The notes: a model not told the origin generated them from the sequence alone. A stretch of 64,000 nt of DNA from Rhizomicrobium sp. (GCA_031291635.1 JARLIR010000008.1:1-64000), one strand, 5' to 3'. Shown: positions 47,045 to 57,771, counted from the stretch's first letter. Numbers and translations: made by a program.

Positions 47045-49963
47045 ATGTCCAACAAGTGGCTTCCGGCCGCATTGCTAAGCGCAACGTCGGTTCTCGCGTT
47101 GTGCCCGGCCGCTTTTGCACAGTCCGCATCGGGGCAACTCGAAACCGTCACCGTCACGGGCTTCCGCCAGTCGCTGCGGACATCCCAGGAGATCAAGGAA
47201 ACCTCGAGTGGCGTCGTCGATGCCATTACCGCTGAGGATATCGGCAAGTTTCCCGACACCAATTTGGCGGAATCGATTCAGCGTATTCCCGGTGTGACCA
47301 TCGACCGTGTCAACGGCGAAGGCGCCCGCATCACGGTGCGTGGCTTCGGCCCGGAATACAATCTCATCACCTTGAACGGCCGCTCGATGCCAGGCTCGAT
47401 CAACGGCAACACCCAGTCGGCGACGCGCTCCTTCGACTTCGCCAATCTGGCCTCGGATAATATTGCCGGCATTCGTGTCACCAAGACCGGCCGCGCCGAC
47501 GTCGCCTCGGGCGGTATCGGTTCCACCATCGACATCAAGACGGCGCGTCCCTTCGACCATGAAGGCTTTGTCGCGGCGGGTTCGGCTAAGGTTGGTTACG
47601 ACACCACCAATCGCGAAGGTGACGACTACACCCCGAATTTCTCCGGTCTGGTCAGCGATACCTTTTTTGGCGGCAAGCTCGGCGTTTTGGTCAACGGTTC
47701 TTATTCGGTCCGCAACAGCGGGCTGGAATCGGCGAGCAATGGCGGCTGGTTGCTGCTGCAGCACAAAAACCCTGACAACAGCCTGTCGACCAATTTGTGG
47801 AACGGCACGGTCAGCGGCAGCAATCAGAACCCGGAAAGCAACATCTGGGGCCCGCGCAGCATGGGCTACGGCTATCAGGAAGATCAGCGCGTCCGCACCA
47901 ATGCCCAAGGCGTGATCCAGTACCGTCCTTCCGAAAGCGTTGTCGCCACGGTCGATTTCACTTATGCCTTGTACAAGGATCATCAGACCCAGCACACCTT
48001 CGGTCTGTGGTATACCTATGACGCCGACTTCACCTCGGCAACCGTCAACAAAGAAGGCACACTGACGGATGTGAAGGATGCGGGCAGCGATCTGTCCTAT
48101 TCGACCTTCGATGATCACATTCGCAACGAGCTGACCTCGGCCGGCCTCAACCTGAAATGGGATGCAACGCCCTATTTGGCGATCACCTTCGACGGTCATC
48201 ATTCGGTGATGATGTCGGGTGGCGATCCCTTGGGTAACAACACCTTCGCCATTCAGGGTCAAACCCCTTCAATCACGACGCCCGGCCAGAGCAAATACTT
48301 CCACAGCGGCGATACGTTCATTCCGCAAGGATGGTTCGATTTTGTTCCGCCGTACACGAAGGACAATCTGACCTCGTCGACGATTTCGCCGCTGTTCTTC
48401 CAGGCGAACAACAACGTTTTCAACACCAAAGTCGACGAAGCCCGCCTCGACAGCGTCTGGACCAACACCAACAAGGGTCTGACCAGCGTTCAATTCGGCG
48501 TCCAGGTGAAGAAGCTGCAAACCCATGCCTCGGCTTGGAACAGCTTCATCGGTACCGGCTTCTATGATTCGCACGATGCGGGTCTGGTCCCGGCCAGCGC
48601 CTACACGAAAATTCCGACCAGCGGCCTGCTCAACTCCTTCTCGGGTGGCGGCAGTGGCATCAAGACGGCCCCTTACTACTTCGCCTTCAGCCTGGCGGAT
48701 TTCGTCAAAGCAACGGAGCCGAAATACGGTCCTTACAGCACTTTGCCGCCGTCCTCACCGACCAGCGACAACAACATCCAGGAAGTCACCAAGGCGTTCT
48801 ATGGTCAGGCCAACTTCGACCTCGACCTCTATGATCGCCCCTTCAAGATGACGGCTGGCCTGCGCTACGAATCGGTGGATGTCACCGCCCGCAGCCTGGA
48901 GAAGATCGCCACCGCGATTTCCTGGGATAATCCGACAGAGTTCCACACCATCTATGCGCCGAGTGCGACCTTCTCGAAGGTCAAGGCGCACAATTACGAG
49001 TTCCTGCCGAACTTCGATGCCAGCTTGGAAGTGATGCCGGGCTTCTTGGTGCGCACCTCCTTCAGCAAAACCGACACCCGTTCCGACCTCACGCAAATGG
49101 TCGGTACGACCAGCGTTGGTCTGACACCGAAAGTGGGTTCGCGCCCGGCCTCGGCTGGTAACCCCGGTCTTCTGCCGTATGAATCCTACAACTACGACGC
49201 CACGGCCGAGTGGTATTACAACGTCGATAGCTATGTCTCGATAAACTACTTCAGCAAGGACGTGGTGAACTTCCTGACCACTACGACCACCTCGGTCGCG
49301 ATCAACGGCATCACCGACCCCTATATCGGTGCGCAGAAGAACGCTGCGGTGACCTACCTCCACGCGCATGGTGTTGCGAGCCCAACTGACGCGCAGACCT
49401 TCGCACAGATGCTTGCCATGAACCCGGGCCAGACCTCATTCCCGGGCCAGGCAGGTGATCCGCTCGCCTATTTCACTCTCACCATTCCGACCAATGCCAA
49501 CAAGGTCAACATTCATGGCTTTGAGTTTGCTTGGCAGCACATCTTCGACGATAGCGGCTTCGGCGTGCAGGCGAGCTGGTCTATCCCGCTCGGCGGCGCC
49601 AGGTTCAATCCGCTGACAGTCGACACGCAGTTCGCCGTTGGCGGCCTCAGCAAATCCTATAGCGCCATGGCGTTCTACGAAAAGTACGGCTTCCAGGCGC
49701 GTGTAGCCTTCACGCATCGTGATGCCTTCCTGGCCGGCATTGGTCAGGCCCAGGCGACGACACAAGAGCCGACTTACACCGACGCCTACAATCAGGTTGA
49801 CGCCAGCGCCAGCTACGACATCACCGACAATATTTCGGTGGTGTGGGACGGCATCAACTTGACCGGCGAATCGAGCAGCCAGCATGGCCGCTACAAGGAT
49901 CAGTTCCTTGCCGCGTACCAAGGTGGCGCCCGCTTCGAGTTGGGCGTGCATGTGAAGTACTAG
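47045..49963 (+). CDS. TonB-dependent receptor (carbohydrate-type)
   Basis: Signal peptide MSNKWLPAALLSATSVLALCPAAFAQ; ETVTVTGFRQSLRTSQEIKETSSGVVDAITAEDIGKFPDTNLAESIQRIPGVTIDR. Confidence 0.95.
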   Translation: MSNKWLPAALLSATSVLALCPAAFAQSASGQLETVTVTGFRQSLRTSQEIKETSSGVVDAITAEDIGKFPDTNLAESIQRIPGVTIDRVNGEGARITVRGFGPEYNLITLNGRSMPGSINGNTQSATRSFDFANLASDNIAGIRVTKTGRADVASGGIGSTIDIKTARPFDHEGFVAAGSAKVGYDTTNREGDDYTPNFSGLVSDTFFGGKLGVLVNGSYSVRNSGLESASNGGWLLLQHKNPDNSLSTNLWNGTVSGSNQNPESNIWGPRSMGYGYQEDQRVRTNAQGVIQYRPSESVVATVDFTYALYKDHQTQHTFGLWYTYDADFTSATVNKEGTLTDVKDAGSDLSYSTFDDHIRNELTSAGLNLKWDATPYLAITFDGHHSVMMSGGDPLGNNTFAIQGQTPSITTPGQSKYFHSGDTFIPQGWFDFVPPYTKDNLTSSTISPLFFQANNNVFNTKVDEARLDSVWTNTNKGLTSVQFGVQVKKLQTHASAWNSFIGTGFYDSHDAGLVPASAYTKIPTSGLLNSFSGGGSGIKTAPYYFAFSLADFVKATEPKYGPYSTLPPSSPTSDNNIQEVTKAFYGQANFDLDLYDRPFKMTAGLRYESVDVTARSLEKIATAISWDNPTEFHTIYAPSATFSKVKAHNYEFLPNFDASLEVMPGFLVRTSFSKTDTRSDLTQMVGTTSVGLTPKVGSRPASAGNPGLLPYESYNYDATAEWYYNVDSYVSINYFSKDVVNFLTTTTTSVAINGITDPYIGAQKNAAVTYLHAHGVASPTDAQTFAQMLAMNPGQTSFPGQAGDPLAYFTLTIPTNANKVNIHGFEFAWQHIFDDSGFGVQASWSIPLGGARFNPLTVDTQFAVGGLSKSYSAMAFYEKYGFQARVAFTHRDAFLAGIGQAQATTQEPTYTDAYNQVDASASYDITDNISVVWDGINLTGESSSQHGRYKDQFLAAYQGGARFELGVHVKY

Positions 49964-50059
49964 GCCGGGCTAACGAGGCAAGGGGCCGTTCCCGCGAGCG
50001 GCCCTTCCGCCAAAGCTCCTGGCTGCCGTCCTGCGCTTAGCAACAGGCGGTCGTTTCTG

Positions 50060-50100
50060 AACCAGCCCCGGCAACGAAAGCGTGCGCCGGGGCCGGTTTT
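50060..50100 (+). terminator. Rho-independent terminator after TonB receptor 2
   Basis: AACCAGCCCCGGC - 13 nt - GCCGGGGCCGGTTTT; 12/13 bp stem and T-run. Confidence 0.8.
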
Positions 50101-50311
50101 ATCAAGACCATTTGCTGTTCAGGTTTGTGATGATTGCTGTCCTGCCGATCAAACAGTGCGCATGTGGGCCTTGTCAGTCCAAGCTTACCCGGGTGTCCTC
50201 CCCGATCACTGGCTCCGCCCTGCCAACCATCAGGGCGGAGCATTTTTCCCAAAACCGCACAGCGCCAAACACCGCCCGTGCTCGCGTGTCCGCACACAGC
50301 AGGAGAGTTCC

Positions 50312-51694
50312 TTGAACACCAAGCCATCGTCGCTGATCGGGCGCATCTCTTTCGGCGAAAAAATCGGTTATTCGCTGGGCGACGCGGCCTCGAATCTGTA
50401 CTGGAAGACCTTCGAATTCTACTTGATGATTTTCTACACCGATGTCTTCGGTATCTCGGCCGCCGCCATCGGCACCATGTTGCTGGTCACGCGCCTGGCC
50501 GACGCCGTCGCCGATCCGATCATGGGCTCGATCGCAGATCGCACCATCACGCGCTGGGGCCATTTCCGCCCTTATCTGATTTGGTTCGCGGTTCCTTTGG
50601 CAGTCGCGGGTGTTCTGACCTTTTCCACGCCCCATTTGAGCGGCGGCGGCAAGGTGATTTACGCCTACATCACATACTCTTTGCTGATGTTCCTCTATAC
50701 CGCGGTCAATATTCCCTACACCGCCTTGATGGGGGTGATGACCTCGAACTCGCTGGAGCGCACCGCGATCTCGTCGATCCGCTTTATCGGCGCCTTCACC
50801 GCCGGCATTTTTGTGCAGTATCTGACGCCGAGCTTTGTGCGCCTCTTTGGCCATGGCAATGACGTGCTGGGCTGGCAGATGACCATGGTGCTTTATGGCG
50901 TCCTGGCCGTCGCCATGCTGATCCTCTGCTTTGCCACGACCCGTGAGCGCGTTGCGCCACCACCGCAGCAGAAGTCCGATTTGAGCGGCGACTTGAAAGC
51001 TTTGGTCGGCAGCCGCTCGTGGCAGGTGCTGATCGGCGTGTTGCTGCTGGTGCTCGCCGCTTTCGCCATCAAGGGTTCGGATTCGGCTTATTACTTCAAA
51101 TATTTTGTGCAAAACGAAAAACTGCTGCCGCCGTTTTTGGTGTCGAATGGTTTGGCCTTCGTTGCCGCGGTTTCGGTGGCGTCTTATCTCGCCAAGATTT
51201 TCGGCAAGAAGGCGCTGTTCATGTTTGCCATCGGTGCTGGCGGTCTGGTCATCGGTGGCTTTTGGATGGTGGGGCCGGCCGACATCGCCGCGATCTTTGC
51301 CCTGCAAATTGTGTCCAGCTTCATCATCGGTTTCAACTCGCCTTTGGTCTTCGCCATGTTCGCGGATGTGGCCGATGAAGCAGAATGGCGGGCTGGGCGG
51401 CGCAACACTGGTCTGGTCTTTGCCTCAGCCATTTTCTCGACCAAAGCCGGTTGGGCTATTGGCGCTTGGATGTTCGGCTTGCTGCTGAGTTATTTCGGCT
51501 ACATCCCCAATGTGGCGCAAACGGCGCGCTCGCTGTTCGGGATCATCCTCGCCACCAGCTGGGTGCCTTGTCTCCTGCTGCTCGCCGCTGCCGCCTTGAT
51601 GCAGCTCTATCCCTTGACCGAAGCCCAGATGGTGAAGATCGAAGGCGATCTTGAGCTGCGGCGGGCCAAGGCGTCTGAGACCCCCACTTCGTAA
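50312..51694 (+). CDS. MFS glycoside-pentoside-hexuronide (GPH) family sugar transporter
   Basis: Likely TTG start after AGGAGAGTTCC; FGEKIGYSLGDAASNLYWKTFEFYLMIFYTDVFGISAAAIGTMLLVTRLADAVADPIMGSIADRT. Confidence 0.9.
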   Translation: MNTKPSSLIGRISFGEKIGYSLGDAASNLYWKTFEFYLMIFYTDVFGISAAAIGTMLLVTRLADAVADPIMGSIADRTITRWGHFRPYLIWFAVPLAVAGVLTFSTPHLSGGGKVIYAYITYSLLMFLYTAVNIPYTALMGVMTSNSLERTAISSIRFIGAFTAGIFVQYLTPSFVRLFGHGNDVLGWQMTMVLYGVLAVAMLILCFATTRERVAPPPQQKSDLSGDLKALVGSRSWQVLIGVLLLVLAAFAIKGSDSAYYFKYFVQNEKLLPPFLVSNGLAFVAAVSVASYLAKIFGKKALFMFAIGAGGLVIGGFWMVGPADIAAIFALQIVSSFIIGFNSPLVFAMFADVADEAEWRAGRRNTGLVFASAIFSTKAGWAIGAWMFGLLLSYFGYIPNVAQTARSLFGIILATSWVPCLLLLAAAALMQLYPLTEAQMVKIEGDLELRRAKASETPTS

Positions 51695-51733
51695 CATTCG
51701 TTCGTAGCGTAGAGCACAGCGTAAGGACATCCC

Positions 51734-54700
51734 ATGACAGCGCAACCCATTGCCGAAGCCGTCGAGGCAGGAGGGCCATTCGAGGCGCAAGGCGACCTGG
51801 TCGAGATTGGTGGCGAACGTTATTTCCGCATCAGCCAGTGTGATGCCATGGCACCGTTTTTGATGAGCCTGGTGTCAAGCTCTGATCAATGGTTGTTCGT
51901 CTCCAGCACTGGGGCATTAACAGCGGGTCGCCGCGACACCGATCAAGCGCTGTTCCCCTATTATACCGACGACAAAATTCACGACAGCATCGATCTCTCT
52001 GGTGGCAAGACCATCATTGCGCTGCTGCGCGGCGGCCAGCGCATGTTGTGGGAGCCCTTGTCTCCGCGTCAGGCGGGGCTTTATCGCGTTACCAGAAGCC
52101 TCGCCAAATCGGTCTATGGCAACAAGCTGATTTTTGAAGAAGTGAATCACGATCTCGGCCTCGTCTTTACGTCGGCTTGGATGTGTTCTGACCGCTTCGG
52201 CTTCATCCGCCGTGCCTCGTTGCGCAATCTCACTCTTGAGCCGGTCGAGCTCGATCTGCTGGACGGCATCCAGAATTTGCTCCCAGCCGGGCTGACGCAA
52301 CGCTTCCAACTGGAATATTCGACCCTTGCCGATGGCTATAAAGAAAGCGAATTGCACCGCCCAAGCGGTTTGGGTTTGTTTCGCCTCAGCGCCATTCCCG
52401 CCGATCAGCCGCGACCGCGTGAGGCTTTGCGTGCCACCACGGTGTGGTGCGAAGGCTTAAAGCCGCTGGCGCATTTGTTATGTGCCGCCCAGCTTGACGC
52501 CTTCCGCCACGATCAGGCGCTAACCGACGAAACTTTGGTGCGCGGTCGTCGTGGGGCTTATTTCGTGCAGAGCGTGATATCCTTGGCGCCGCGGCAAAAG
52601 CTGGAATGGAGCATCGTCGCCGATGTCTCGCGCGATGCCTCGGGCGTCGCTGCCACAGTGGCCTTGCTGCGCTCCGGTATCGATCTCCGCGCCGAAATCG
52701 ACCGCGACATTGCCGCTGGAACCGAAGATCTTTGTCGCATTGTCGGCAATGCTGACGGGCTGCAGCAGACCAGTGATCAGCGCAATGTTTGGCGCCATTA
52801 TTCCAACACGCTGTTCAATGTCATGCGTGGCGGTGTGCCGGAAAGCGGCTATCGCCTTTCGCGACAGGATTTTGCCGCCTTTGTCGGCGCGGCCAATCGG
52901 GCTTTGGCCAAGAAACACACGCCGTTTCTGGCCACCCTGCCGGAAAATCTCAGCCGCGACACGCTGCTGGCGTTGGTTGGCCGCGAAGGCGACAGCAATC
53001 TTGAACGTCTGGCCTATGAATATTTGCCGCTGACCTTCAGCCGCCGTCATGGCGATCCCAGCCGCCCCTGGAATATCTTCACCATCGACGTCAAAGGCGC
53101 CCATGGCGAGCGCATCCTTAACTATCAAGGCAATTGGCGCGACATCTTCCAGAATTGGGAAGCCTTGGCTTATTCCTTTCCCGGTTTTGTCGAAGGCATG
53201 ATTTTCAAATTCCTCGATGCCTCCACCGCCGATGGCCACAACCCTTATCGCATCACTCGCGACAGCTTCGATTGGGAAGTCTTCGACCCGCACGACACCT
53301 GGACCTATATCGGTTATTGGGGCGATCATCAGGTCGCCTATCTGCTCAAGCTTTTGGAAGTCGCGGCCCGTTTTCATCCCGCGTCCTTGCCGGGTCTCTT
53401 GGCCCGCCGCCTCTTCACCTATGCCAATGTGCCTTATCGCATCAAACCTTATGCGGCGATTCTGAACGATCCTCACGCCACCATCACCTTCGACGAAGCC
53501 CTCGATCAAAAGGTCCGGCAGCGGGCCGCGATCACGGGCGCCGATGGCAAAGCGCTGCTGGGCGCCGACGGTGCGCCCCATCAGGTTAATCTCGCCGAGA
53601 AGCTGCTCGTCCTCATCTTGGCGCGGCTGTTCAATTTCGTTCCCGATGCGGGCCTCTGGATGAACACCCAGCGGCCGGAGTGGAACGACGCCAACAACGC
53701 CCTGGTCGGCAGCGGCGCTTCGATGGTGACGCTGTGTTATCTGCGCCGCTTTCTGGCATTTGCGCGCCCACTGTTTGCCGCGGCGGAGACGTTGGAGGTT
53801 TCCAGCGCAGTTGCTGCAGCCTTCGCCCGCGTCAATGGCATTCTCGAGGCCCATGCCGGTCTCCTGAACGGCGTCGTCACGGATGCGGAGCGCAAGACCG
53901 TGCTGGATGCCTTAGGGCAGGCGGGCAGTGATTACCGCGAGGAGGTCTATGCCAATGGGCTCTGCGGCGCCGTGCCGGTAAGTGGACCCGCGCTCGTGGC
54001 GCTGTGCGATACCGCCATCCTCTATATCGATCACGCCATCCGCGCCAACCGGCGACCGGACGGGCTTTATCACGCTTACAACATCTTGGAGTTTGCCGCG
54101 GGCGGTGTCGCCATTCGGCATTTGCAAGAGATGCTGGAAGGGCAGGTCGCGGTTCTCAGCTCTGGGGCTTTGGCGCCCGCAACGGCAGCGGATCTGATCG
54201 ATGCCTTGCGCAAGAGCAAACTCTACCGCGCGGACCAAAACAGCTATCTGCTCTATCCCGACAAAATTCTTCCCGGCTTCTTCCAGAAGAACAACATTCC
54301 CGCTGAGGGCTTGGCCGCTTGCCCGACCTTGGTGGCAATGATTGCGCGCGATGACCGGCGCATTGTTCTGCGCGATGTCAACGGCGTTGCCCATTTCAAC
54401 GCCGCCTTTGTCAACGCCGCGGTACTGGAACAGGCGTTGCTGCCGCTGAGCTTGCCGCCCGAGGAGCAAGACCGCATCCTGGCGCTTTATGAAACGGTGT
54501 TTCAGCACAAATCCTTCACGGGCCGCTCCGGCTCCTTCTACAAATACGAAGGCCTCGGCTGCATCTACTGGCACATGGTCTCCAAATTGCTCTTGTCGGT
54601 GCAGGAGGCGATGTGGTCTGCCAGTCGTGAGGACAGTCATGCCCTCGACCGTTTGCGGGTCCAATATCGGGATATTCGTGATGGTCTGGGCGTGCACAAA

Positions 54701-55147
54701 TCGCCCTCGCTCTATGGCGCGGTGCCGCTCGATCCTTATTCGCATACACCCGGCTTTGCGGGTGTGCAGCAGCCCGGCATGACCGGCCAGGTCAAAGAGG
54801 ATATCATTTCGCGTCTTGGCGAGATGGGGGCTTCGGTGACGGGCGGTTCTTTGGTGTTCTCTGCCGCGTTGATCAAGCGCGACGAATTTCTCAGCGAAGC
54901 AGCGCGCTTTGACTATTTCGACGTTCACGGCGTCAAGCAATCGCTGGCCCTGGCGCCGGGCAGCCTTGCCTTCACCATCTGTCAGGTGCCCGTGGTGGTG
55001 CACCGCAATGGTGGCGGCGAAATCACCGTCACTGCATCGGATGGCTCCCATCGCTCGCAGCCCGGTCTCAATCTGGAGGCGCAAATTAGCCGCGCCATTT
55101 TTGAGCGCGACGGCTCGGTGATTCGGCTGGATGTGAGAATAGGCTAG
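51734..55147 (+). CDS. Large cytoplasmic carbohydrate-active protein, GH94-like (candidate 1,2-beta-oligoglucan phosphorylase-like)
   Basis: 1137 aa, no signal peptide; LFVSSTGALTAGRRDTDQALFPYYTDDKIHDS; (alpha/alpha) barrel-like second half with PEWNDANNALVG (cf. GH94 DWND motif); between GPH transporter and GH3. Family assignment is inference. Confidence 0.5.
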   Translation: MTAQPIAEAVEAGGPFEAQGDLVEIGGERYFRISQCDAMAPFLMSLVSSSDQWLFVSSTGALTAGRRDTDQALFPYYTDDKIHDSIDLSGGKTIIALLRGGQRMLWEPLSPRQAGLYRVTRSLAKSVYGNKLIFEEVNHDLGLVFTSAWMCSDRFGFIRRASLRNLTLEPVELDLLDGIQNLLPAGLTQRFQLEYSTLADGYKESELHRPSGLGLFRLSAIPADQPRPREALRATTVWCEGLKPLAHLLCAAQLDAFRHDQALTDETLVRGRRGAYFVQSVISLAPRQKLEWSIVADVSRDASGVAATVALLRSGIDLRAEIDRDIAAGTEDLCRIVGNADGLQQTSDQRNVWRHYSNTLFNVMRGGVPESGYRLSRQDFAAFVGAANRALAKKHTPFLATLPENLSRDTLLALVGREGDSNLERLAYEYLPLTFSRRHGDPSRPWNIFTIDVKGAHGERILNYQGNWRDIFQNWEALAYSFPGFVEGMIFKFLDASTADGHNPYRITRDSFDWEVFDPHDTWTYIGYWGDHQVAYLLKLLEVAARFHPASLPGLLARRLFTYANVPYRIKPYAAILNDPHATITFDEALDQKVRQRAAITGADGKALLGADGAPHQVNLAEKLLVLILARLFNFVPDAGLWMNTQRPEWNDANNALVGSGASMVTLCYLRRFLAFARPLFAAAETLEVSSAVAAAFARVNGILEAHAGLLNGVVTDAERKTVLDALGQAGSDYREEVYANGLCGAVPVSGPALVALCDTAILYIDHAIRANRRPDGLYHAYNILEFAAGGVAIRHLQEMLEGQVAVLSSGALAPATAADLIDALRKSKLYRADQNSYLLYPDKILPGFFQKNNIPAEGLAACPTLVAMIARDDRRIVLRDVNGVAHFNAAFVNAAVLEQALLPLSLPPEEQDRILALYETVFQHKSFTGRSGSFYKYEGLGCIYWHMVSKLLLSVQEAMWSASREDSHALDRLRVQYRDIRDGLGVHKSPSLYGAVPLDPYSHTPGFAGVQQPGMTGQVKEDIISRLGEMGASVTGGSLVFSAALIKRDEFLSEAARFDYFDVHGVKQSLALAPGSLAFTICQVPVVVHRNGGGEITVTASDGSHRSQPGLNLEAQISRAIFERDGSVIRLDVRIG

Positions 55148-55218
55148 CTAATTTACGACGGATTATCGACCGCATGGCACAGCAGATGCCGGGTCGTTCA
55201 AAAACAGGAGGGCATGCG

Positions 55219-57471
55219 ATGTTCAGGGGATGGATGCTGGCCGCAGCGGCGGGCACGATGATGGCAGCCAATGCCGAACCGGCGATGCCGTGGCTTGATC
55301 CTGGCAAACCCGCCGAGCAGCGCGCCGCTGCCGCGGTTGACGCCATGACGCTCGACGAAAAGCTGACGCTGATCCTCAGCTATAGCGAGCCGGACAATCT
55401 GGATAAAGAACCGGAGGACATCGTTCCCGCCGCGGTGAAAGCGGAAGTGCGCGCCAAGATGGTGCCGCAATCGGCCGGTTATCTTCCCGCCATTCCGCGT
55501 CTCAAAATTCCCGGCCAGTGGTTTGGCGATGCCTCGATTGGCGTGCATGTCGGCAATCAAGGCCGCACCGCTTTGCCCTCTTCGCTCACCACCGCCGCCA
55601 GCTTCGATCCCGCCGTCGCCGAAATGGGCGGCAAAATGATCGCAGGCGAAGCGCGCAAAACGGGCTTCAACATTCTGCTGGCGGGCGGCATCAATCTGGC
55701 GCGGGAGCCGCGCAATGGGCGCAATTTCGAATATGTCGGCGAGGATCCCTTGCTCGCCGGTGAGATGGTCGGTTCGGCGATCCGCGGCATTCAGTCGATG
55801 CACATCGTCTCCACCATCAAGCATTACGCCGTCAACAGCCAGGAAACCCATCGCAAGACGGTCAACGCCACCATCTCGACCGAAGCCATGCGCCAATCCG
55901 AATTGCTGGCTTTCGAGCTCGCCATCGAAAAGGGCAATCCCGCTTCGGTGATGTGCTCCTACAACCTCATCAATGGTGTCTGGGGCTGCGAGAATGATTA
56001 CCTCCTCAACAAGACCTTGAAGCAGGATTGGAAGTACAAAGGCTATGTCATGGCCGATTGGGGCGCAGTGCATTCCACCGCTGATGCCGCCAATCATGGC
56101 CTGGATCAATTCACCGGTTATCCTTGTTGCGGCATGAAAGGGGCCTATTTCGCGCCCAAATTCTTCAAGCCCGCATTGGCCAGCGGTGCGATTGCGCAAG
56201 CGCGTCTGGACGACATGGTCAAACGCATCCTCACCGGGCTTTATGCTTCCGGCACCTTCGATGACCAACCCGTTGTCGGCAAAATCGACTTCCCTAAGGA
56301 TTTTCAGGTTTCGCAAAACGCCGCCGAACAATCCTTGGTATTGCTCAAAAACGAAGGCGGTCTGTTGCCGTTGAAAAACGCCAAGACCATTGCTGTGATC
56401 GGTGGCCATGCCGACAAAGGTGTGCTCTCAGGCGGTGGTTCGGGCAATGTCATGCCGGTGGGCGAGAATGCCGTGCCTGGGCTTGATCCCGTCAACTGGC
56501 CGGGGCCGGTCATCTATATCCCGTCACCGCCGTTGGCGTCTCTGCAGCAGGAGCTGCCGCGCACTACCATCGCTTATGATGACGGCAGCGATATCGCGCG
56601 CGCGGTGGCAGCGGCGAAAAAAGCTGATGTCGCCATCGTCTTCGTCACCAAATTCAACACCGAAGCCTTCGATGGCGCGCTGGAACTCGATGGCAATCAG
56701 GACGCCTTGGTTGCCGCTGTCGCTAAGGCCAATCCCAACGTCATCGTCGTTACCGAGACGGGTGGGGCAATTTTGATGCCTTGGCTTGGCTCTGTGAAAG
56801 CCGTGCTCGCGGCGGGCTATCCCGGCGCCTCGGGCGGCAAAGCCATTGCCCGCATCCTCAGCGGCAAGGTCAATCCCTCGGGCCATCTGCCCATCAGCTT
56901 TCCGGCTGGCAATGAACAGCTCGCCCATGCCGTGGTGGCCGGGCTCAATATTCCTGATAGCATGACCGCTGATCCCGCTGCCGCCGCCGCCATCACTTAT
57001 GATGAAGGCGCTGCCATCGGTTACAAATGGTATGATGTGAAGGGCTTCAAACCGCTCTTCGCCTTCGGCCATGGCCTTAGCTACACCAGCTTCGCCACTT
57101 CTGATCTGAAAGCGGTACGCGACGGCAATGCGCTGACGGTCAGCTTCACGGTGAAGAATATCGGCAAGCTGGCGGGCAAAGCGGTGCCGCAAATCTACCT
57201 TGCCCCCGCCGATTATAAAGCCGCGGGCTGGGAAGCGCCCAAGCGTTTGGTTGGTTTCTCCAAAGTCGCACTCAAGCCAGGCGAGGCGCGCAGTATCACG
57301 CTCAAAGTCGATCCGCGCTTGCTCGCCACTTACGCCACCTCGGCCAATAGCTGGCAGATCGCCGAAGGCAGCTACCGCGTCTTACTGGGGCAGGCGTCTG
57401 ACGCCCTGGCCCAGAGCACCGAACTCAGCTTACCAGCCTCAAGCTGGAGCGCTGTCCACGGCGAACCATGA
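55219..57471 (+). CDS. Glycoside hydrolase family 3 beta-glucosidase, exported
   Basis: Signal peptide; LAREPRNGRNFEYVGEDPLLAGEMVGSAIRGIQS...IKHYAVNSQETHR...VMADWGAVHSTADAANHGLDQ; C-terminal Fn3-like. Confidence 0.95.
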   Translation: MFRGWMLAAAAGTMMAANAEPAMPWLDPGKPAEQRAAAAVDAMTLDEKLTLILSYSEPDNLDKEPEDIVPAAVKAEVRAKMVPQSAGYLPAIPRLKIPGQWFGDASIGVHVGNQGRTALPSSLTTAASFDPAVAEMGGKMIAGEARKTGFNILLAGGINLAREPRNGRNFEYVGEDPLLAGEMVGSAIRGIQSMHIVSTIKHYAVNSQETHRKTVNATISTEAMRQSELLAFELAIEKGNPASVMCSYNLINGVWGCENDYLLNKTLKQDWKYKGYVMADWGAVHSTADAANHGLDQFTGYPCCGMKGAYFAPKFFKPALASGAIAQARLDDMVKRILTGLYASGTFDDQPVVGKIDFPKDFQVSQNAAEQSLVLLKNEGGLLPLKNAKTIAVIGGHADKGVLSGGGSGNVMPVGENAVPGLDPVNWPGPVIYIPSPPLASLQQELPRTTIAYDDGSDIARAVAAAKKADVAIVFVTKFNTEAFDGALELDGNQDALVAAVAKANPNVIVVTETGGAILMPWLGSVKAVLAAGYPGASGGKAIARILSGKVNPSGHLPISFPAGNEQLAHAVVAGLNIPDSMTADPAAAAAITYDEGAAIGYKWYDVKGFKPLFAFGHGLSYTSFATSDLKAVRDGNALTVSFTVKNIGKLAGKAVPQIYLAPADYKAAGWEAPKRLVGFSKVALKPGEARSITLKVDPRLLATYATSANSWQIAEGSYRVLLGQASDALAQSTELSLPASSWSAVHGEP

Positions 57472-57511
57472 GCCAAGGGGGCGCACAGCAGGGTTCGGCA
57501 TAGTGGGGGAG

Positions 57512-57534
57512 CGCGATCAGCCTATCTGATCGCG
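57512..57534. terminator. Hairpin downstream of GH3 gene (weak T-run)
   Basis: CGCGATCAG-cctat-CTGATCGCG, perfect 9-bp stem. Confidence 0.4.
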
Positions 57535-57771
57535 GACAGTGGGGGCGTTTGCCGAACTTTCCGTAACAGAAAGCGGCAGCGTCCCCATTCTCAGTCTTCG
57601 CCTCTTCCTGCGCGGTCAAAGCCATTTACCATCAAAGCATTGTGCGCCAGCAGGCGGCCGCTTCGGTGCCCCCTTCGCGGCTCTCGCACAGGCGCACACA
57701 ACACTCTGTGACTTCGGCCTCGTCCGGAGCAGTAGCGCAATCGGCTCGAACTCCGTATAGGATTAGGACCG

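Noticed and set aside
47075-48262. 395-aa minus-strand ORF opposite TonB receptor 2 (similar cases at 52520-53854 and 55198-56409)
   Set aside because: Shadow ORFs common on the complement of high-GC genes; no recognisable motifs or independent RBS logic.
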